Under the pieces are notes generated by a model, which did not search any database, was not told the origin of the DNA, and saw only the letters and a list, made by a program, of their open reading frames with translations. This document shows, piece after piece, positions 40,996 through 50,061 of a DNA stretch of 64,000 bases. Every line of letters starts with the position of its first letter. Position 1 is the stretch's first letter. The translations under genes and the position numbers were made by a program. Origin of the DNA: Conexibacter stalactiti (GTDB lineage: Bacteria > Actinomycetota > Thermoleophilia > Solirubrobacterales > Solirubrobacteraceae); the NCBI RefSeq assembly GCF_035967765.1, contig NZ_JAYWIT010000006.1, one strand, 5' to 3'.

Positions 40996-41903
40996 CCCAG
41001 AGCGTCCTCGCCACGCAGGACCAGGATCGTCCAGCTCGCGCCAGCTGCCTGGGCGGCCTCGGCGACCACGGCGAAATCGGCCAGCACGTCGACGACCTCC
41101 GCATCCACCTCTCGATCGATGTCCGCGTGATCTCGCTCGCGCTCGAGCTGATCGGCGACCTGCAGCGCCCATGCCGCTTTGTCGCGCTTGGACGGAGTGA
41201 GTGGCGCCAGCGCCTCCGCCAGCTCGTCGAAATGGTCGCGCGGGCGGCGGACGCGCGCGGGGCGAGTTCGCGTTCGCAGCGCGCGGCCGAAGCTCTCCGC
41301 GTTCTCGAACTCGACGTTCCGCGGTTCAGAGTGAGCGAGCATCCCGCGTCCCTGGCTCCACGTGATGCACTCGTGACCAGATCCGATGCTCGCCGGCGAG
41401 ATCAAGAGCGAGTTGTCGATCACCCCGCTGCTGCCTTGGAGGTACCACATGTCCTCATGCCTCCAGAATCTCGGCGCCGCGTAGCGCACCTCAGCGTCAC
41501 CCTGCACGGCAGCCTCGAGATCAAGCAGCGTCTGGTGCTGCCGGGCTGAGAGATCCACCCGCCAGTACGGTGCTCGGTGAGCGCTCCACTCGTTCGCTGT
41601 CGAGCGCGTCAGGCGGGTCGACCGCTTGTACTGCAGAAACAAGCTCAGCAGGAACGGAGGCGTCGCCGATGCCGGCGTGCCCGCCGGCCAAGCCGAGAAG
41701 GAGCCGGGATCCGCGCGCACCCCGCGCGGAGGCGGCAGGCCGAGCAGCCGCCAGACACGAGGGTCGCCGGGGGTCAGCGCGGCGTCAATTCCGAGTGACG
41801 CCTCGACCGGTGTCGTCGGTGCGAAGAAGCGCGAGCTCCCGGCGAGCAGCTCAAGATTCGCGGCAAGTTCATATTGCCGCTCTCCAAACTGGCTCGCCGG
41901 CAT
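40992..41903 (-). CDS. Unrecognised protein, possible PD-(D/E)XK-like fold
   Basis: A 303-residue protein I do not recognise as a named family. Blocks that look conserved are QFGERQYELAANLELLAG, GIDAALTPGDPRVWRLLG, LLSLFLQYKRSTRLTRSTANEW and VRYAAPRFWRHEDMWYLQGS. An Asp in GIDAAL followed later by strand LFLQYKR could be the D...QxK core of a Mrr-like nuclease; this is a guess. Codon use is less GC-biased than its neighbours (for example the stretch around 41300-41420), which suggests transfer. It starts 42 bases after the E2 gene on the same strand, so it may be read with that operon. No ribosome binding site is clear. Confidence 0.6.
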   Translation of the reverse strand: MPASQFGERQYELAANLELLAGSSRFFAPTTPVEASLGIDAALTPGDPRVWRLLGLPPPRGVRADPGSFSAWPAGTPASATPPFLLSLFLQYKRSTRLTRSTANEWSAHRAPYWRVDLSARQHQTLLDLEAAVQGDAEVRYAAPRFWRHEDMWYLQGSSGVIDNSLLISPASIGSGHECITWSQGRGMLAHSEPRNVEFENAESFGRALRTRTRPARVRRPRDHFDELAEALAPLTPSKRDKAAWALQVADQLERERDHADIDREVDAEVVDVLADFAVVAEAAQAAGASWTILVLRGEDALG

Positions 41904-41945
41904 ATTTCAAAGCTAGTCCAATCCGTGGACCGGCGTGCTGGTTCC

Positions 41946-42701
41946 CTACAACCGCCCCGGCTCCTCCAGCAGGTCGCGCACCGCGTTGAGGAAGGCGGCG
42001 GCGTCGGCGCCGTAGACGATCCGGTGGTCACTGGTGAGCGTGACCGTCATGAGGGTGGCGACGGCGGTGCTGTCCCTCGCTGGGACGACCGTCGGACGCA
42101 GGGCGCCGACGGCGAGGATCGCGGCCTGGGGCGGGTTGATCACCGCCTCGAAGTGGCGGATGCCGAGCATCCCGAGGTTGGAGACGGTGAAGGTGCCGCC
42201 GGCGAGCTGCTCGGGCGAGATCGTGCGGTCGCGGACGGCGGCGGCGAGCGCGCGGGTCTCCACCGCGATCTCGGCAAGCGAACGACGGTCGGCGTCGCGC
42301 ACGACCGGGACGACGAGCGTGTCCGGCGCCGCGACGGCGAAGCCGACGTCGACCTCGTCCCACAGGTGGAAGCCGCCGGCCTCGGCGTCGAAGCTGCCGT
42401 TGACGCGGGGGTGGTCGCGCAGCGCCAAGGCGACGGCGCGAATCACCATGTCGTTGAGCGACGGGACGACGCCGCCGCTGCTGCCGGCAGCGCCCTCCTT
42501 CAGCGCGGCGCGCGCCGCGAGCGGAGCATCCATCGCGACGTCGAGCGCGACGGTGAACTCCGGCACGCTCGTCTTCGCCTCGACCATCCGCCGCGCGATC
42601 AGCTTCTGCGTGCGGGTCGCGCGGACGAAGCTGCCACGCGGGGCGTCCGCGGGCGGCGTCACGCCGGCGGGGTCCGCGGGCGGGGCCGCCTCGGGAGTCA
42701 C
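41946..42701 (-). CDS. 2-oxo acid/acetoin dehydrogenase E2 catalytic domain, separate chain
   Basis: A 251-residue acyltransferase core. It has RRMVEAKTSVPEF, PSLNDMVIRAVALAL, GGTFTVSNLGMLGI and PPQAAILAVGA, then the active-site block SDHRIVYGADAAAFL with the catalytic His. The Asp of the usual DHRxxDG is Tyr, as in plastid and cyanobacterial E2. The chain has no lipoyl domain and no clear E1/E3-binding domain. It starts with GTG in a four-base overlap (GTGA) with the lipoyl gene. It would move the acyl group from lipoyl to CoA. Confidence 0.9.
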   Translation of the reverse strand: MTPEAAPPADPAGVTPPADAPRGSFVRATRTQKLIARRMVEAKTSVPEFTVALDVAMDAPLAARAALKEGAAGSSGGVVPSLNDMVIRAVALALRDHPRVNGSFDAEAGGFHLWDEVDVGFAVAAPDTLVVPVVRDADRRSLAEIAVETRALAAAVRDRTISPEQLAGGTFTVSNLGMLGIRHFEAVINPPQAAILAVGALRPTVVPARDSTAVATLMTVTLTSDHRIVYGADAAAFLNAVRDLLEEPGRL

Positions 42702-42946
42702 GCGGCCGCCGCCTCGTCGGCGATCCGCACGACCACGTCGCCGACCTCGCACTCCTGGCCGGCGCTGACGAGCACCTCGGCGACGACGCCGTCGGCGCCG
42801 GCCTCGACCTCGAAGGTCGCCTTGTCGCCCTCGACCTCGACGACCGAGTCGGCGGCGCTCACGCGATCGCCGACCGCGACCATCACCTCGAGGATCTCGA
42901 CCTCGACCGTGGACATGCCCATCTTCGGGATGTGGACGTCGATCAT
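42698..42946 (-). CDS. Free-standing lipoyl (biotinyl) domain protein
   Basis: An 82-residue protein that is a single lipoyl domain: IPKMGMSTVEVEILEVMV, then VEGDKATFEVEAGADGVV with the lysine to be lipoylated, then GDVVVRIADE. In most complexes this domain is the N-terminus of E2; here it is its own chain between E1beta and the E2 core. The ATG overlaps the E1beta stop by four bases and has CAGGAGG seven bases upstream. It would carry the acyl group between E1 and E2. Confidence 0.93.
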   Translation of the reverse strand: MIDVHIPKMGMSTVEVEILEVMVAVGDRVSAADSVVEVEGDKATFEVEAGADGVVAEVLVSAGQECEVGDVVVRIADEAAAA

Positions 42947-43935
42947 CGGAGGGCCTCCTGCGGGACGGTGACGACGGAGCGGATCGCGGCCGCGAGCTGT
43001 TCGCGGCTCGGCAGCAGCGCGACCTCCAGCTCGACCGCGAACGGGATCGGGGCGTCGGCGCGCGTGATCCGTCTCGGCGGCGCGACCAGCGCGTCGGCCA
43101 GCTCCTCGGCCGCCGTCGCGACGATCTCGGCCGCCAGGCCGCAGGTGCGGTTGGTGTCGTCGATCACGACGAGCCGGCCGGTCTTGCGGACCGACGCGGC
43201 CAGCCCGTCCCAGTCGAACGGGTGAACGGTGCGCGGGTCGAAGACCTCGACCGAGATCCCGTCCGACTCGGCCAGCGCCTCGGCGACCTTCAGCGCGTCT
43301 CTGACGAGGTGGCCGACGGCGACGACGGTCACGTCCTCCCCGTCGCGATGGACGCGGCCGACGCCGAGCGGGATCGCGTCGGCGTCGTCGGCGACCTCCT
43401 CGCGCGAGCCGAGCGCGGCCGCCGGCGCGAAGAAGACGACCGGGTCGTCGTCGCGGATCGAGGCGAGGAAGAGGCCGTAGGCATCCGATGCCGTCGCCGG
43501 CACGACCGTCTTGACGCCCGCCTGCGCGAACAGCGCGTACGGGTGGTCGGAGTGCTGCGCGGCGAGCCCCATCCGCGCGCCGGATCCGGGCACGATGTAG
43601 GTCACCGGCACCTTCGCCTGGCCGCCGGTCATCAGGCGGAACTTCTGTGCCTGGTTGACGATCGGCTCGAACGCCGTGAACAGCAGCGAGGGGATCTGGA
43701 ACTCGACCACGGGACGGTGACCGGCGAGCGCCGCGCCCATCGCGAAGCCGGTGAAGGCCTGCTCGGAGATCGGCGTGTCGATGATCCGCTGCTCGCCCAG
43801 CTCGGCCGCCAGCCCTCTCGTGACGCCGCGCAGCGAGGCGCGCACGTCCTCGCCGAGCACGAACACCGACGGGTCGCGCAGCATCTCGTCGCGCAGCGCT
43901 CTCGCGAGCGCCTGCTGGTATCGCATCCGGGCCAT
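42943..43935 (-). CDS. Dehydrogenase complex E1 beta subunit
   Basis: A 330-residue E1beta of pyruvate/acetoin/branched-chain dehydrogenases. VLGEDVRA, IDTPISEQAFTGFAMGAAL, GLAAQHSDHPYALFA and EVFDPRTVHPFDWDGL are all typical. With E1alpha it binds thiamine diphosphate and splits a keto acid or acetoin-like substrate. Its stop overlaps the start of the lipoyl gene. The start overlaps the E1alpha stop by one base (TGATG). Confidence 0.94.
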   Translation of the reverse strand: MARMRYQQALARALRDEMLRDPSVFVLGEDVRASLRGVTRGLAAELGEQRIIDTPISEQAFTGFAMGAALAGHRPVVEFQIPSLLFTAFEPIVNQAQKFRLMTGGQAKVPVTYIVPGSGARMGLAAQHSDHPYALFAQAGVKTVVPATASDAYGLFLASIRDDDPVVFFAPAAALGSREEVADDADAIPLGVGRVHRDGEDVTVVAVGHLVRDALKVAEALAESDGISVEVFDPRTVHPFDWDGLAASVRKTGRLVVIDDTNRTCGLAAEIVATAAEELADALVAPPRRITRADAPIPFAVELEVALLPSREQLAAAIRSVVTVPQEALR

Positions 43936-44903
43936 CAGACCGCCACTCCCTCGCGCGGCGCGGGGCCGCTCGCGTACACGTAGTCGCGCGCGGATGAGAC
44001 CTCCGGGCGCGGGCTCTCGCGCGCGAACGCCAGCGCGCGCTCCAGCAGCGCTTCGACGTCGGCGTCCACGGCCGCGACCTCGTCGGCCGCCATCCGCGCG
44101 CCGAGCACCAGCAGCGGATCGCGCTCGCGCCAGCGCTCGATCTCCTCGTCGCTGCGGTAGCCGAGCCCCATCGTCGCCTCGGCGGTGTGATGGCCGACGA
44201 AGCGGTAGGTCGTGCATTCCAGGAACGACGGGCCGTTGCCGGCGCGCGCGTGCGCGACGGCCTGTGCGGCCGCGGCGGCGACCGCGTCGGCGTCCATCCC
44301 GTCGACCTGCTCGGCCGGCATCCCGTAGGCGGCGGCGCGCCCGACCAGCGAGCCGGCGGTCGCGTCCTCCTGCGCGAAGGAGACGGCGTAGCCGTTGTTC
44401 TCGCAGACGAACAGCAGCGGCAGGTTCCAGATCCCGGCCATGTTCATCGTCTCGTGCAGCACGCCCTGGTTGACGGCGCCGTCGCCGAAGAAGCAGACGG
44501 CGACGCGGTCGCTGCCGGCCTGGACGCCGGCCCACGCCGCGCCGGCCGCGATCGGGGCGCCGGCGGCGACGATGCCGTTGGCGCCGTAGATCCCGAGCGA
44601 GACGTCGGCGATGTGCATCGAGCCGCCGCGGGCGCGATTGAGCCCGGTCGTGCGGCCGAGCAGCTCGGCCATCATGCGGGCGACGTCGGCGCCCTTGGCG
44701 ATCACGTGGCCGTGGCCGCGGTGCGTCGAGGTGATCACGTCGTCATCGCGCAGCGCCGCGCAGACGCCGGCGGCGACCGCCTCCTGGCCGATGTACTCGT
44801 GCGTGACGCCCGCGATCTCGTTGCTGTTGACGAGCGTCACGATCTGCTCCTCGAAGCGGCGGATCGTGCGCATCGTGCGGTAGAGGTCGATGCGGTCGCT
44901 CAT
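43935..44903 (-). CDS. Dehydrogenase complex E1 alpha subunit (acetoin-type)
   Basis: A 322-residue thiamine-diphosphate E1alpha. The cofactor motif begins GDGAVNQGVLHETMNMAG and ends with ENNGYAVS; HRGHGHVIAKGADV and RARGGSMHIAD favour the acetoin or pyruvate type over the branched-chain type. The substrate is an alpha-keto acid or alpha-diketone. ATG 44903 overlaps the stop of the hydroxyacid dehydrogenase (ATGA). No E3 (dihydrolipoamide dehydrogenase) gene is in the operon; one from elsewhere must be used. Confidence 0.93.
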   Translation of the reverse strand: MSDRIDLYRTMRTIRRFEEQIVTLVNSNEIAGVTHEYIGQEAVAAGVCAALRDDDVITSTHRGHGHVIAKGADVARMMAELLGRTTGLNRARGGSMHIADVSLGIYGANGIVAAGAPIAAGAAWAGVQAGSDRVAVCFFGDGAVNQGVLHETMNMAGIWNLPLLFVCENNGYAVSFAQEDATAGSLVGRAAAYGMPAEQVDGMDADAVAAAAAQAVAHARAGNGPSFLECTTYRFVGHHTAEATMGLGYRSDEEIERWRERDPLLVLGARMAADEVAAVDADVEALLERALAFARESPRPEVSSARDYVYASGPAPREGVAV

Positions 44904-45871
44904 CGCGGCACCGGCACGGGGTTGCGGGGTTGTTCGCCGGCGAGCACGCGCAGGGCGTCGTCGAGCGCGCGGCTGCGCAACTCGGCGAGCGCCTGCTCGG
45001 AGAACGCCGCCGAGTGGGGTGTGACCACAGCAGACTCCAATCCGATCAGGGGACTGTCTTGGGGCAGCGGCTCGACCTCGAAGACGTCGAGGCCGGCACC
45101 GCCGAGGTGACCGCCGGCGAGCGCCGCGGCGAGCGCGTCCTCGTCGACGATCTCGCCGCGGCTCGTGTTCACGAGCAGCGCGCCGGGCTTCATCGCCGCC
45201 AGCTCCGGGGCACCGATCAGACGGTGCGTGGCGGGTGTGAGGGGAAGGTGGATCGAGAGCGCGTCGGCGCGCGCCAGCAGGTCGGCGAGGTCGAGCGCGC
45301 GGCCGGCGCCGGCCTGCGCCAGCAGCACGTCGTCGACGCCGGGGTCGTGGACGAGCAGCTCCATCCCGAAGGCGTGTGCGCGCTTGGCGGCGGCGCGCGC
45401 GATGCGGCCGAAGCCGAGCAGCCCGAGCGTGCCGCCGCGCAGCCGCTGCATCGCGCCGAGCCCGGCGTACGGCAGCCACTGCCCGGCGCGCAGCGCGCGG
45501 TCGGACTGCGGCACCCGCCGCGCGCACGCCAGCAGCAGCGCCAGCGTGTGGTCGGCGACGTCCTCGGTGCCGTAGTCGGGCACGTAGACGACCTCGACGC
45601 CGCGCGCGTGCGCGGCCTCGACGTCGACCTTGTCGTAACCGCTGCCGCAGCGCGCCACCACGCGCAGCTGCGGCAGCTGGTCGAGCAGCTCCGCGTCGAC
45701 CGTCGCGTGGTACACGAAGATCGCCGCGGCACCGCCGCCCGCGGTCACGATCCGCGCGGGATCGTGGCCGTCGAGCGACAGCAGGTCGGCGCCGGCCGCC
45801 GCCGCCGCCGCGCGCTCAGGCGCGGCGAACGGGAAGCGGTCGGCGTCGGTCAGGAGGAGCAGGTGCTTCAT
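44900..45871 (-). CDS. D-2-hydroxyacid dehydrogenase (CtBP-like)
   Basis: A 323-residue NAD-dependent dehydrogenase. The Rossmann motif is GTLGLLGFGRIARAAAKRA; the catalytic Arg is in NTSRGEIVDEDAL, the Glu in DVFEVEPLP and the His in VTPHSAAFS. RCGSGYDKVDVEAAHARGV is typical of the C-terminal-binding-protein-like group. It interconverts a 2-hydroxy acid and a 2-keto acid, and so could supply the E1 substrate made from a sugar acid. It lies between the glycoside hydrolase and E1alpha genes. Confidence 0.92.
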   Translation of the reverse strand: MKHLLLLTDADRFPFAAPERAAAAAAGADLLSLDGHDPARIVTAGGGAAAIFVYHATVDAELLDQLPQLRVVARCGSGYDKVDVEAAHARGVEVVYVPDYGTEDVADHTLALLLACARRVPQSDRALRAGQWLPYAGLGAMQRLRGGTLGLLGFGRIARAAAKRAHAFGMELLVHDPGVDDVLLAQAGAGRALDLADLLARADALSIHLPLTPATHRLIGAPELAAMKPGALLVNTSRGEIVDEDALAAALAGGHLGGAGLDVFEVEPLPQDSPLIGLESAVVTPHSAAFSEQALAELRSRALDDALRVLAGEQPRNPVPVPR

Positions 45872-45881
45872 CGTCCCTTCC

Positions 45882-48800
45882 TCACGGCCGCACGTGGAAC
45901 GCGTCCACGCCGACCGTGCTTGCGCTGCTGTCGAGGTTGCGCGTGCCGAGCACTCTCACCGTGAGCGTGTGCGGCCCGCTGGTCGGGAAGGTCGCCTGGT
46001 AGAGGGCGGCCTGGCCGACGCTCGGCCCGCGGAAGCCGAACGTGTCGACGCGCGCGGCGAACGCGCCGTCGAGCGAGACGTCCGCGCTGCCGCAGGCGGC
46101 GCAGATCGGGCCAACCCAGGTGATCCGGCGGCCGGTGAATCTGACCGTCGCGGTGTCCCCCGCGGTCGCGCTCGACCTGACGCCGCCGCTGGTGCTCCAG
46201 CCGCTGCCGGCGTAGGTGATCGAGGCGTCCGTCTCAGCGACGACCGTCGGCGCGTTGGTGAGCGCCTGGAAGCCGTCGAGCGTGATCGCCAGCCCGCTGG
46301 AGCGGCTGTTCTTCGAGCCGGCCGGCGCGATGCTGATCGTGTGTCTGCCGACCGCTCCGAACGTCTTCGTGTAGACGGGGATCTGGTGGTTGGTGTCGTC
46401 GGGCGCGTAGAGGTCGAGCGTCGTGTCAGTGACGCCGTCGATCTTCACGTCGACCTTGCCGAGGTCGGGACCGAGCTTGGCGAGGTAGGTGACCTGGCTG
46501 CCGCTGAAGCTCCACGAGGCGGTCGCCGTCGTGGCCGCCGGCGGCGGCGGGTCGGTGCTGTAGCGGACGAACGGATCCCAGGCGGTCGCGTCGTACTGGT
46601 AGTTGCCGCTGCCGCGGTTGACCTCGAAGCGGATCGCGTCACCTGCCGCGACCGCGACCCCGGAGACGTTGGCGGCGACGCCGGTCGTGTCGTTGGCGCC
46701 GATCGTTCTGGTGCCCCAGATCGTCGTGCCGTTCTTCGTGATCTTCACGACGACGCCGTCACCGCCCGTGACGAACTTCGCCACGTTGCCGGTGATGTCG
46801 ACCGTGCCCGCTCTCGGCGCGACCCAGGTGCGGGCCGTGTCGTTGCTCTCGCCGGGGTGCAGCGCGCTCGGCCAGACGAAGCCGCCGCTCGCGTCGTGCC
46901 ACTCGCGCATCCCGAGGTAGCCGCCGGTCGCAGCGTAGGTCGAGATGTCCTGCCATCTGCCGGAGACGAAGTCCTGGTAACGCCAGTTGTTCGCCCCCTG
47001 CGTGCCGGAGAAGCCGGTGCAGGCGTCGTTGCAGGTGCCGGCCGAGCGCGACAGCGTCTCGCCGGAGGCGTCGATCACGTCTCTCTGGTGATCCCAGCCG
47101 CCGCTGTAGGTGACAGCCGAGTCGTCGTCCTCGACGCCGGTCGTGTCGACGGTGAAGCCGCCCGCGGTCGCGCCGCTGGAGAGGTTGCCGTCGCCGTCGA
47201 TCGTCTTCACCACGTACGGAGCGTTCGGCGAGGCCATCGCACCGGAGTGGAAGAAGTAGCGGCCCTTGGAGACGGTGCCGATCACTCTGCCGAGCAGCGA
47301 GATCTGGTAGCCGCTGACCCAGTGGTCGTCACTGCCGGCGTCCCACGTCACGTCGACGCCGGCCCAGTTCATGTTCGTGCGCACGTGCGCCTGGACGTTG
47401 GTCGGGTTGCCCGGCGCCGTTCTGTCGGCGCCGCCGCCCGGGTGCTTGGGCATGCCGATCCAGATCAGCTCGCCCGCGCCGATCGAGGCGAGTCTGATGC
47501 CGTTGGTCATCAGATCGCTGCCGGTGCGCGAGGCGCTGCCGGAGCCCAGTTCGTAGCGCACGTCGTAGGTCGTGCCGGGCGTCAGCCCGCGCGGATAGAC
47601 GGTGACGGCCGAGCCGGAGCCCGAGCCCTTGTAGATCACGAGTGACTTCGAGCCGTCGCCGCTGACGCGCTGGAACCAGTTGCGCTCGTTGTCGCTGGCG
47701 GCCGGGTGGTACTGGTGGACCCAGCGGCCGACGACGTCGTTGGCACGCAGATAGCGGTACTTCTCGATCAGCTTGCGCATGCACGCGAGCTTCACCGGAT
47801 CGCTGGTGTCACCGGTGAAGTCCGGGTTGTACATCAGCAGCGAGTTCCATCTCGTCGTGCAGTTGCCCGGGTCCCAGGTGTCGGGGATGCCGCTGATCTT
47901 GTCGGCCGGGAAGAGGCGCGACGCGTCGTGCTGCTCGGCGAAGCCGTCGCGGTCGGTGATCGAGTAGCCGGAGGCCATCCGCATGAACTCCCAGCTCGTC
48001 TCGTAGCCGCCGGAGTCGACGCCCTGGATCGCGGAGCCGGTGCGGGTGTCGAGGAAGCGCGCCTGGACGCGGCGGAATGCCTGGTCCTGCGCGAGCTGCT
48101 GAGCGCCCGGCCAGTCGGTCACCGGGCAGGAGTCGTTGCGCCACTGGAAGTCGCCCCAGGCGGCCGCCTTGCCGATCAGCAGGTCGCCCATCCACGCTTC
48201 CGCGCCGGGCTGCGTGAGGTCGATCAGACGATCGGCGTAGCCGCACGGCGAGCCCATCACGAACCAGCCGGGGTTCGCTCTGTACGCGTCTGAATTGAGG
48301 TTGGCGTTGTACGCCATCATGTAGATCAGCTGCTTGGTGCCGGACTTCGCGAGCAGGTCGTTGCTCTGTCTGAAGTCGGGGCCGTTCCAGTCGCCGGGCT
48401 TGTCCCACCAGCCGTTGTCACGGTGATAGGTGTCGGCGCCGATCGTCTGCATGTGCGGCGCCAGCCCGAAGATCTTCTGCAGCGTGCCGGCCTGGTCCCA
48501 CGTGCCGGTCCACTGGCTGCCTCTGAACCAGTAGCCGAGCATGCGGATCGCGGTGAAGTACGGATCGCGCGTGTAGTCCCACATGTATCTGTACTGCCAG
48601 TCGAGCAGGCGGTTGGTCATGTCGTCGAGGTCGTCGACGTAGACCTGCGTGAACGCTCTCGGAGAGCTGATCGTCTCGCCTGCCACCAGCGACTTGGAGT
48701 AGTTGGGGATCGACAGCGACAGCGCGCCCGCGCCCTCCTGGTTGCCGGCTCTCAGCGCCCAGCGGCCGTAGTAGTCGAAGCCGACCGCGACGCCGTCCTG

Positions 48801-50045
48801 CTCGGCTCTGTCGAAGAGGGTGAACCAGGGGATGTAGTTGAACGAGGTCTCCGCCCAGCCGGCGATCGGGCAGGCCGCGCCGGAGCCGAAGTCCTCGTAG
48901 CGCCAGGCGTTCGCGCCCTGCGTGGAGGAGAAGCCGCTCGACGCTCTGTACGACGCGCCGCCGCCCTGGTAGGTGACCGTCGGGTTCCAGCCGGTCGAGT
49001 CGTTGGACCAGTCGCCGTTGCCCTCGATCACGAAGCGGATGCGGTCGCCGGCTCTCACCGTGACGTTGGCGACGTTCACGGCGATGCCGGTCGTGTCGCT
49101 GCCCGCGATCGTCGTCGGCGAGAAGATCACGTCGTCGTTCTTGAGCACCTTCACGACGACGCCGTTGCCGGCCGCGTCGACCTTCGCCGCGTGGCTGGCG
49201 ACGTCGACCGTGCCGCTGGTCGGAGCGACCCACGTGCGCGACGTGGCGCTGCTCGGCCCGGGATGCTGCGCGTCGGGCCAGACGTAGCCGCCGGAGGAGT
49301 CGTGCCACTCTCTCTGGCCGAGGTGGCCGCTGGCGTTGTAGGTCGCGATGTCGCCGAAGCCGGCGACGCCGCTGGCGTTGGCCGGGCAGTCGAACTGGTC
49401 GTAGGAGTCGAACGTGCGCGCGTAGGAGGAGGAGAGCGCCGTCTGGCGCAGCTCCCACGAGCCGGCCGCGTACTTGGCGCCGGTCATCCAGCGCAGCGTC
49501 GTGTCGGCCGTGTCGTCGCCGAGCACGTGCTGTTCGAGGAACGACGGGCGCACCAGCGAGGCCGCGCCGCTGCCGGTGTTCTTGTAGTCGCTCCACTCGC
49601 GCATCAGGCCGGTGCTCGGGTGCACGAGGTAGTGCTTGGTCACCTGCACCCCGCTGCGTCCGATCGTCACGTCGAGCTTGATCGCCGACTGGCCGCCGAC
49701 GGTCGCCGTCGCGGCGCTGCCCGACACGCACGACCAGCCGGGCGTGGCGCCCGTGATCGTCGTCCCGTCCCACTCGAAGCGGACCTCGCGCGACGGCGTC
49801 GAGGCCGAGACGTACTCGCGCACCGGGGAGGTGAGCTTGTTCTTGAAGCTGGTGAGCGTGTACGTCCCGCTGCTGAACGTCAGGACCTTCTCGGATGCGG
49901 CGGTCCCGATCGTCCAGCTGCACTGGTTGGCGCCGGCGTTCGCGTAGGCGTCACCGACGGTGACGGCCCGCGCGGCCGACGACGCTGCCAGCGTCAGGAC
50001 GAGCGAGAGTGGGAGCGCGAGCACGCTCCGGGGCAGATGCGGCAT
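45882..50045 (-). CDS. Large secreted multidomain glycoside hydrolase (clan GH-D/GH36-like)
   Basis: A 1387-residue exported protein. A signal peptide ends near AARA/VTV (residue 27). An N-terminal beta-supersandwich (about 30-215) is followed by a beta-sandwich module (about 215-385), a catalytic barrel (about 390-800) and a Fn3-like domain (about 860-960). A second copy of the same module (about 985-1140) and two ligand-binding-type beta domains complete the chain. In the barrel, GADTYHRDNGWWD and GDFQWRNDSCP could hold the catalytic acids as in alpha-galactosidases, but the standard GH36 motifs are not clear. The start has GAGGAGGG upstream. It probably releases the sugar taken up by the ABC importer. 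Confidence 0.75.
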   Translation of the reverse strand: MPHLPRSVLALPLSLVLTLAASSAARAVTVGDAYANAGANQCSWTIGTAASEKVLTFSSGTYTLTSFKNKLTSPVREYVSASTPSREVRFEWDGTTITGATPGWSCVSGSAATATVGGQSAIKLDVTIGRSGVQVTKHYLVHPSTGLMREWSDYKNTGSGAASLVRPSFLEQHVLGDDTADTTLRWMTGAKYAAGSWELRQTALSSSYARTFDSYDQFDCPANASGVAGFGDIATYNASGHLGQREWHDSSGGYVWPDAQHPGPSSATSRTWVAPTSGTVDVASHAAKVDAAGNGVVVKVLKNDDVIFSPTTIAGSDTTGIAVNVANVTVRAGDRIRFVIEGNGDWSNDSTGWNPTVTYQGGGASYRASSGFSSTQGANAWRYEDFGSGAACPIAGWAETSFNYIPWFTLFDRAEQDGVAVGFDYYGRWALRAGNQEGAGALSLSIPNYSKSLVAGETISSPRAFTQVYVDDLDDMTNRLLDWQYRYMWDYTRDPYFTAIRMLGYWFRGSQWTGTWDQAGTLQKIFGLAPHMQTIGADTYHRDNGWWDKPGDWNGPDFRQSNDLLAKSGTKQLIYMMAYNANLNSDAYRANPGWFVMGSPCGYADRLIDLTQPGAEAWMGDLLIGKAAAWGDFQWRNDSCPVTDWPGAQQLAQDQAFRRVQARFLDTRTGSAIQGVDSGGYETSWEFMRMASGYSITDRDGFAEQHDASRLFPADKISGIPDTWDPGNCTTRWNSLLMYNPDFTGDTSDPVKLACMRKLIEKYRYLRANDVVGRWVHQYHPAASDNERNWFQRVSGDGSKSLVIYKGSGSGSAVTVYPRGLTPGTTYDVRYELGSGSASRTGSDLMTNGIRLASIGAGELIWIGMPKHPGGGADRTAPGNPTNVQAHVRTNMNWAGVDVTWDAGSDDHWVSGYQISLLGRVIGTVSKGRYFFHSGAMASPNAPYVVKTIDGDGNLSSGATAGGFTVDTTGVEDDDSAVTYSGGWDHQRDVIDASGETLSRSAGTCNDACTGFSGTQGANNWRYQDFVSGRWQDISTYAATGGYLGMREWHDASGGFVWPSALHPGESNDTARTWVAPRAGTVDITGNVAKFVTGGDGVVVKITKNGTTIWGTRTIGANDTTGVAANVSGVAVAAGDAIRFEVNRGSGNYQYDATAWDPFVRYSTDPPPPAATTATASWSFSGSQVTYLAKLGPDLGKVDVKIDGVTDTTLDLYAPDDTNHQIPVYTKTFGAVGRHTISIAPAGSKNSRSSGLAITLDGFQALTNAPTVVAETDASITYAGSGWSTSGGVRSSATAGDTATVRFTGRRITWVGPICAACGSADVSLDGAFAARVDTFGFRGPSVGQAALYQATFPTSGPHTLTVRVLGTRNLDSSASTVGVDAFHVRP

Positions 50046-50061
50046 GACGGTGGGACCCTCC

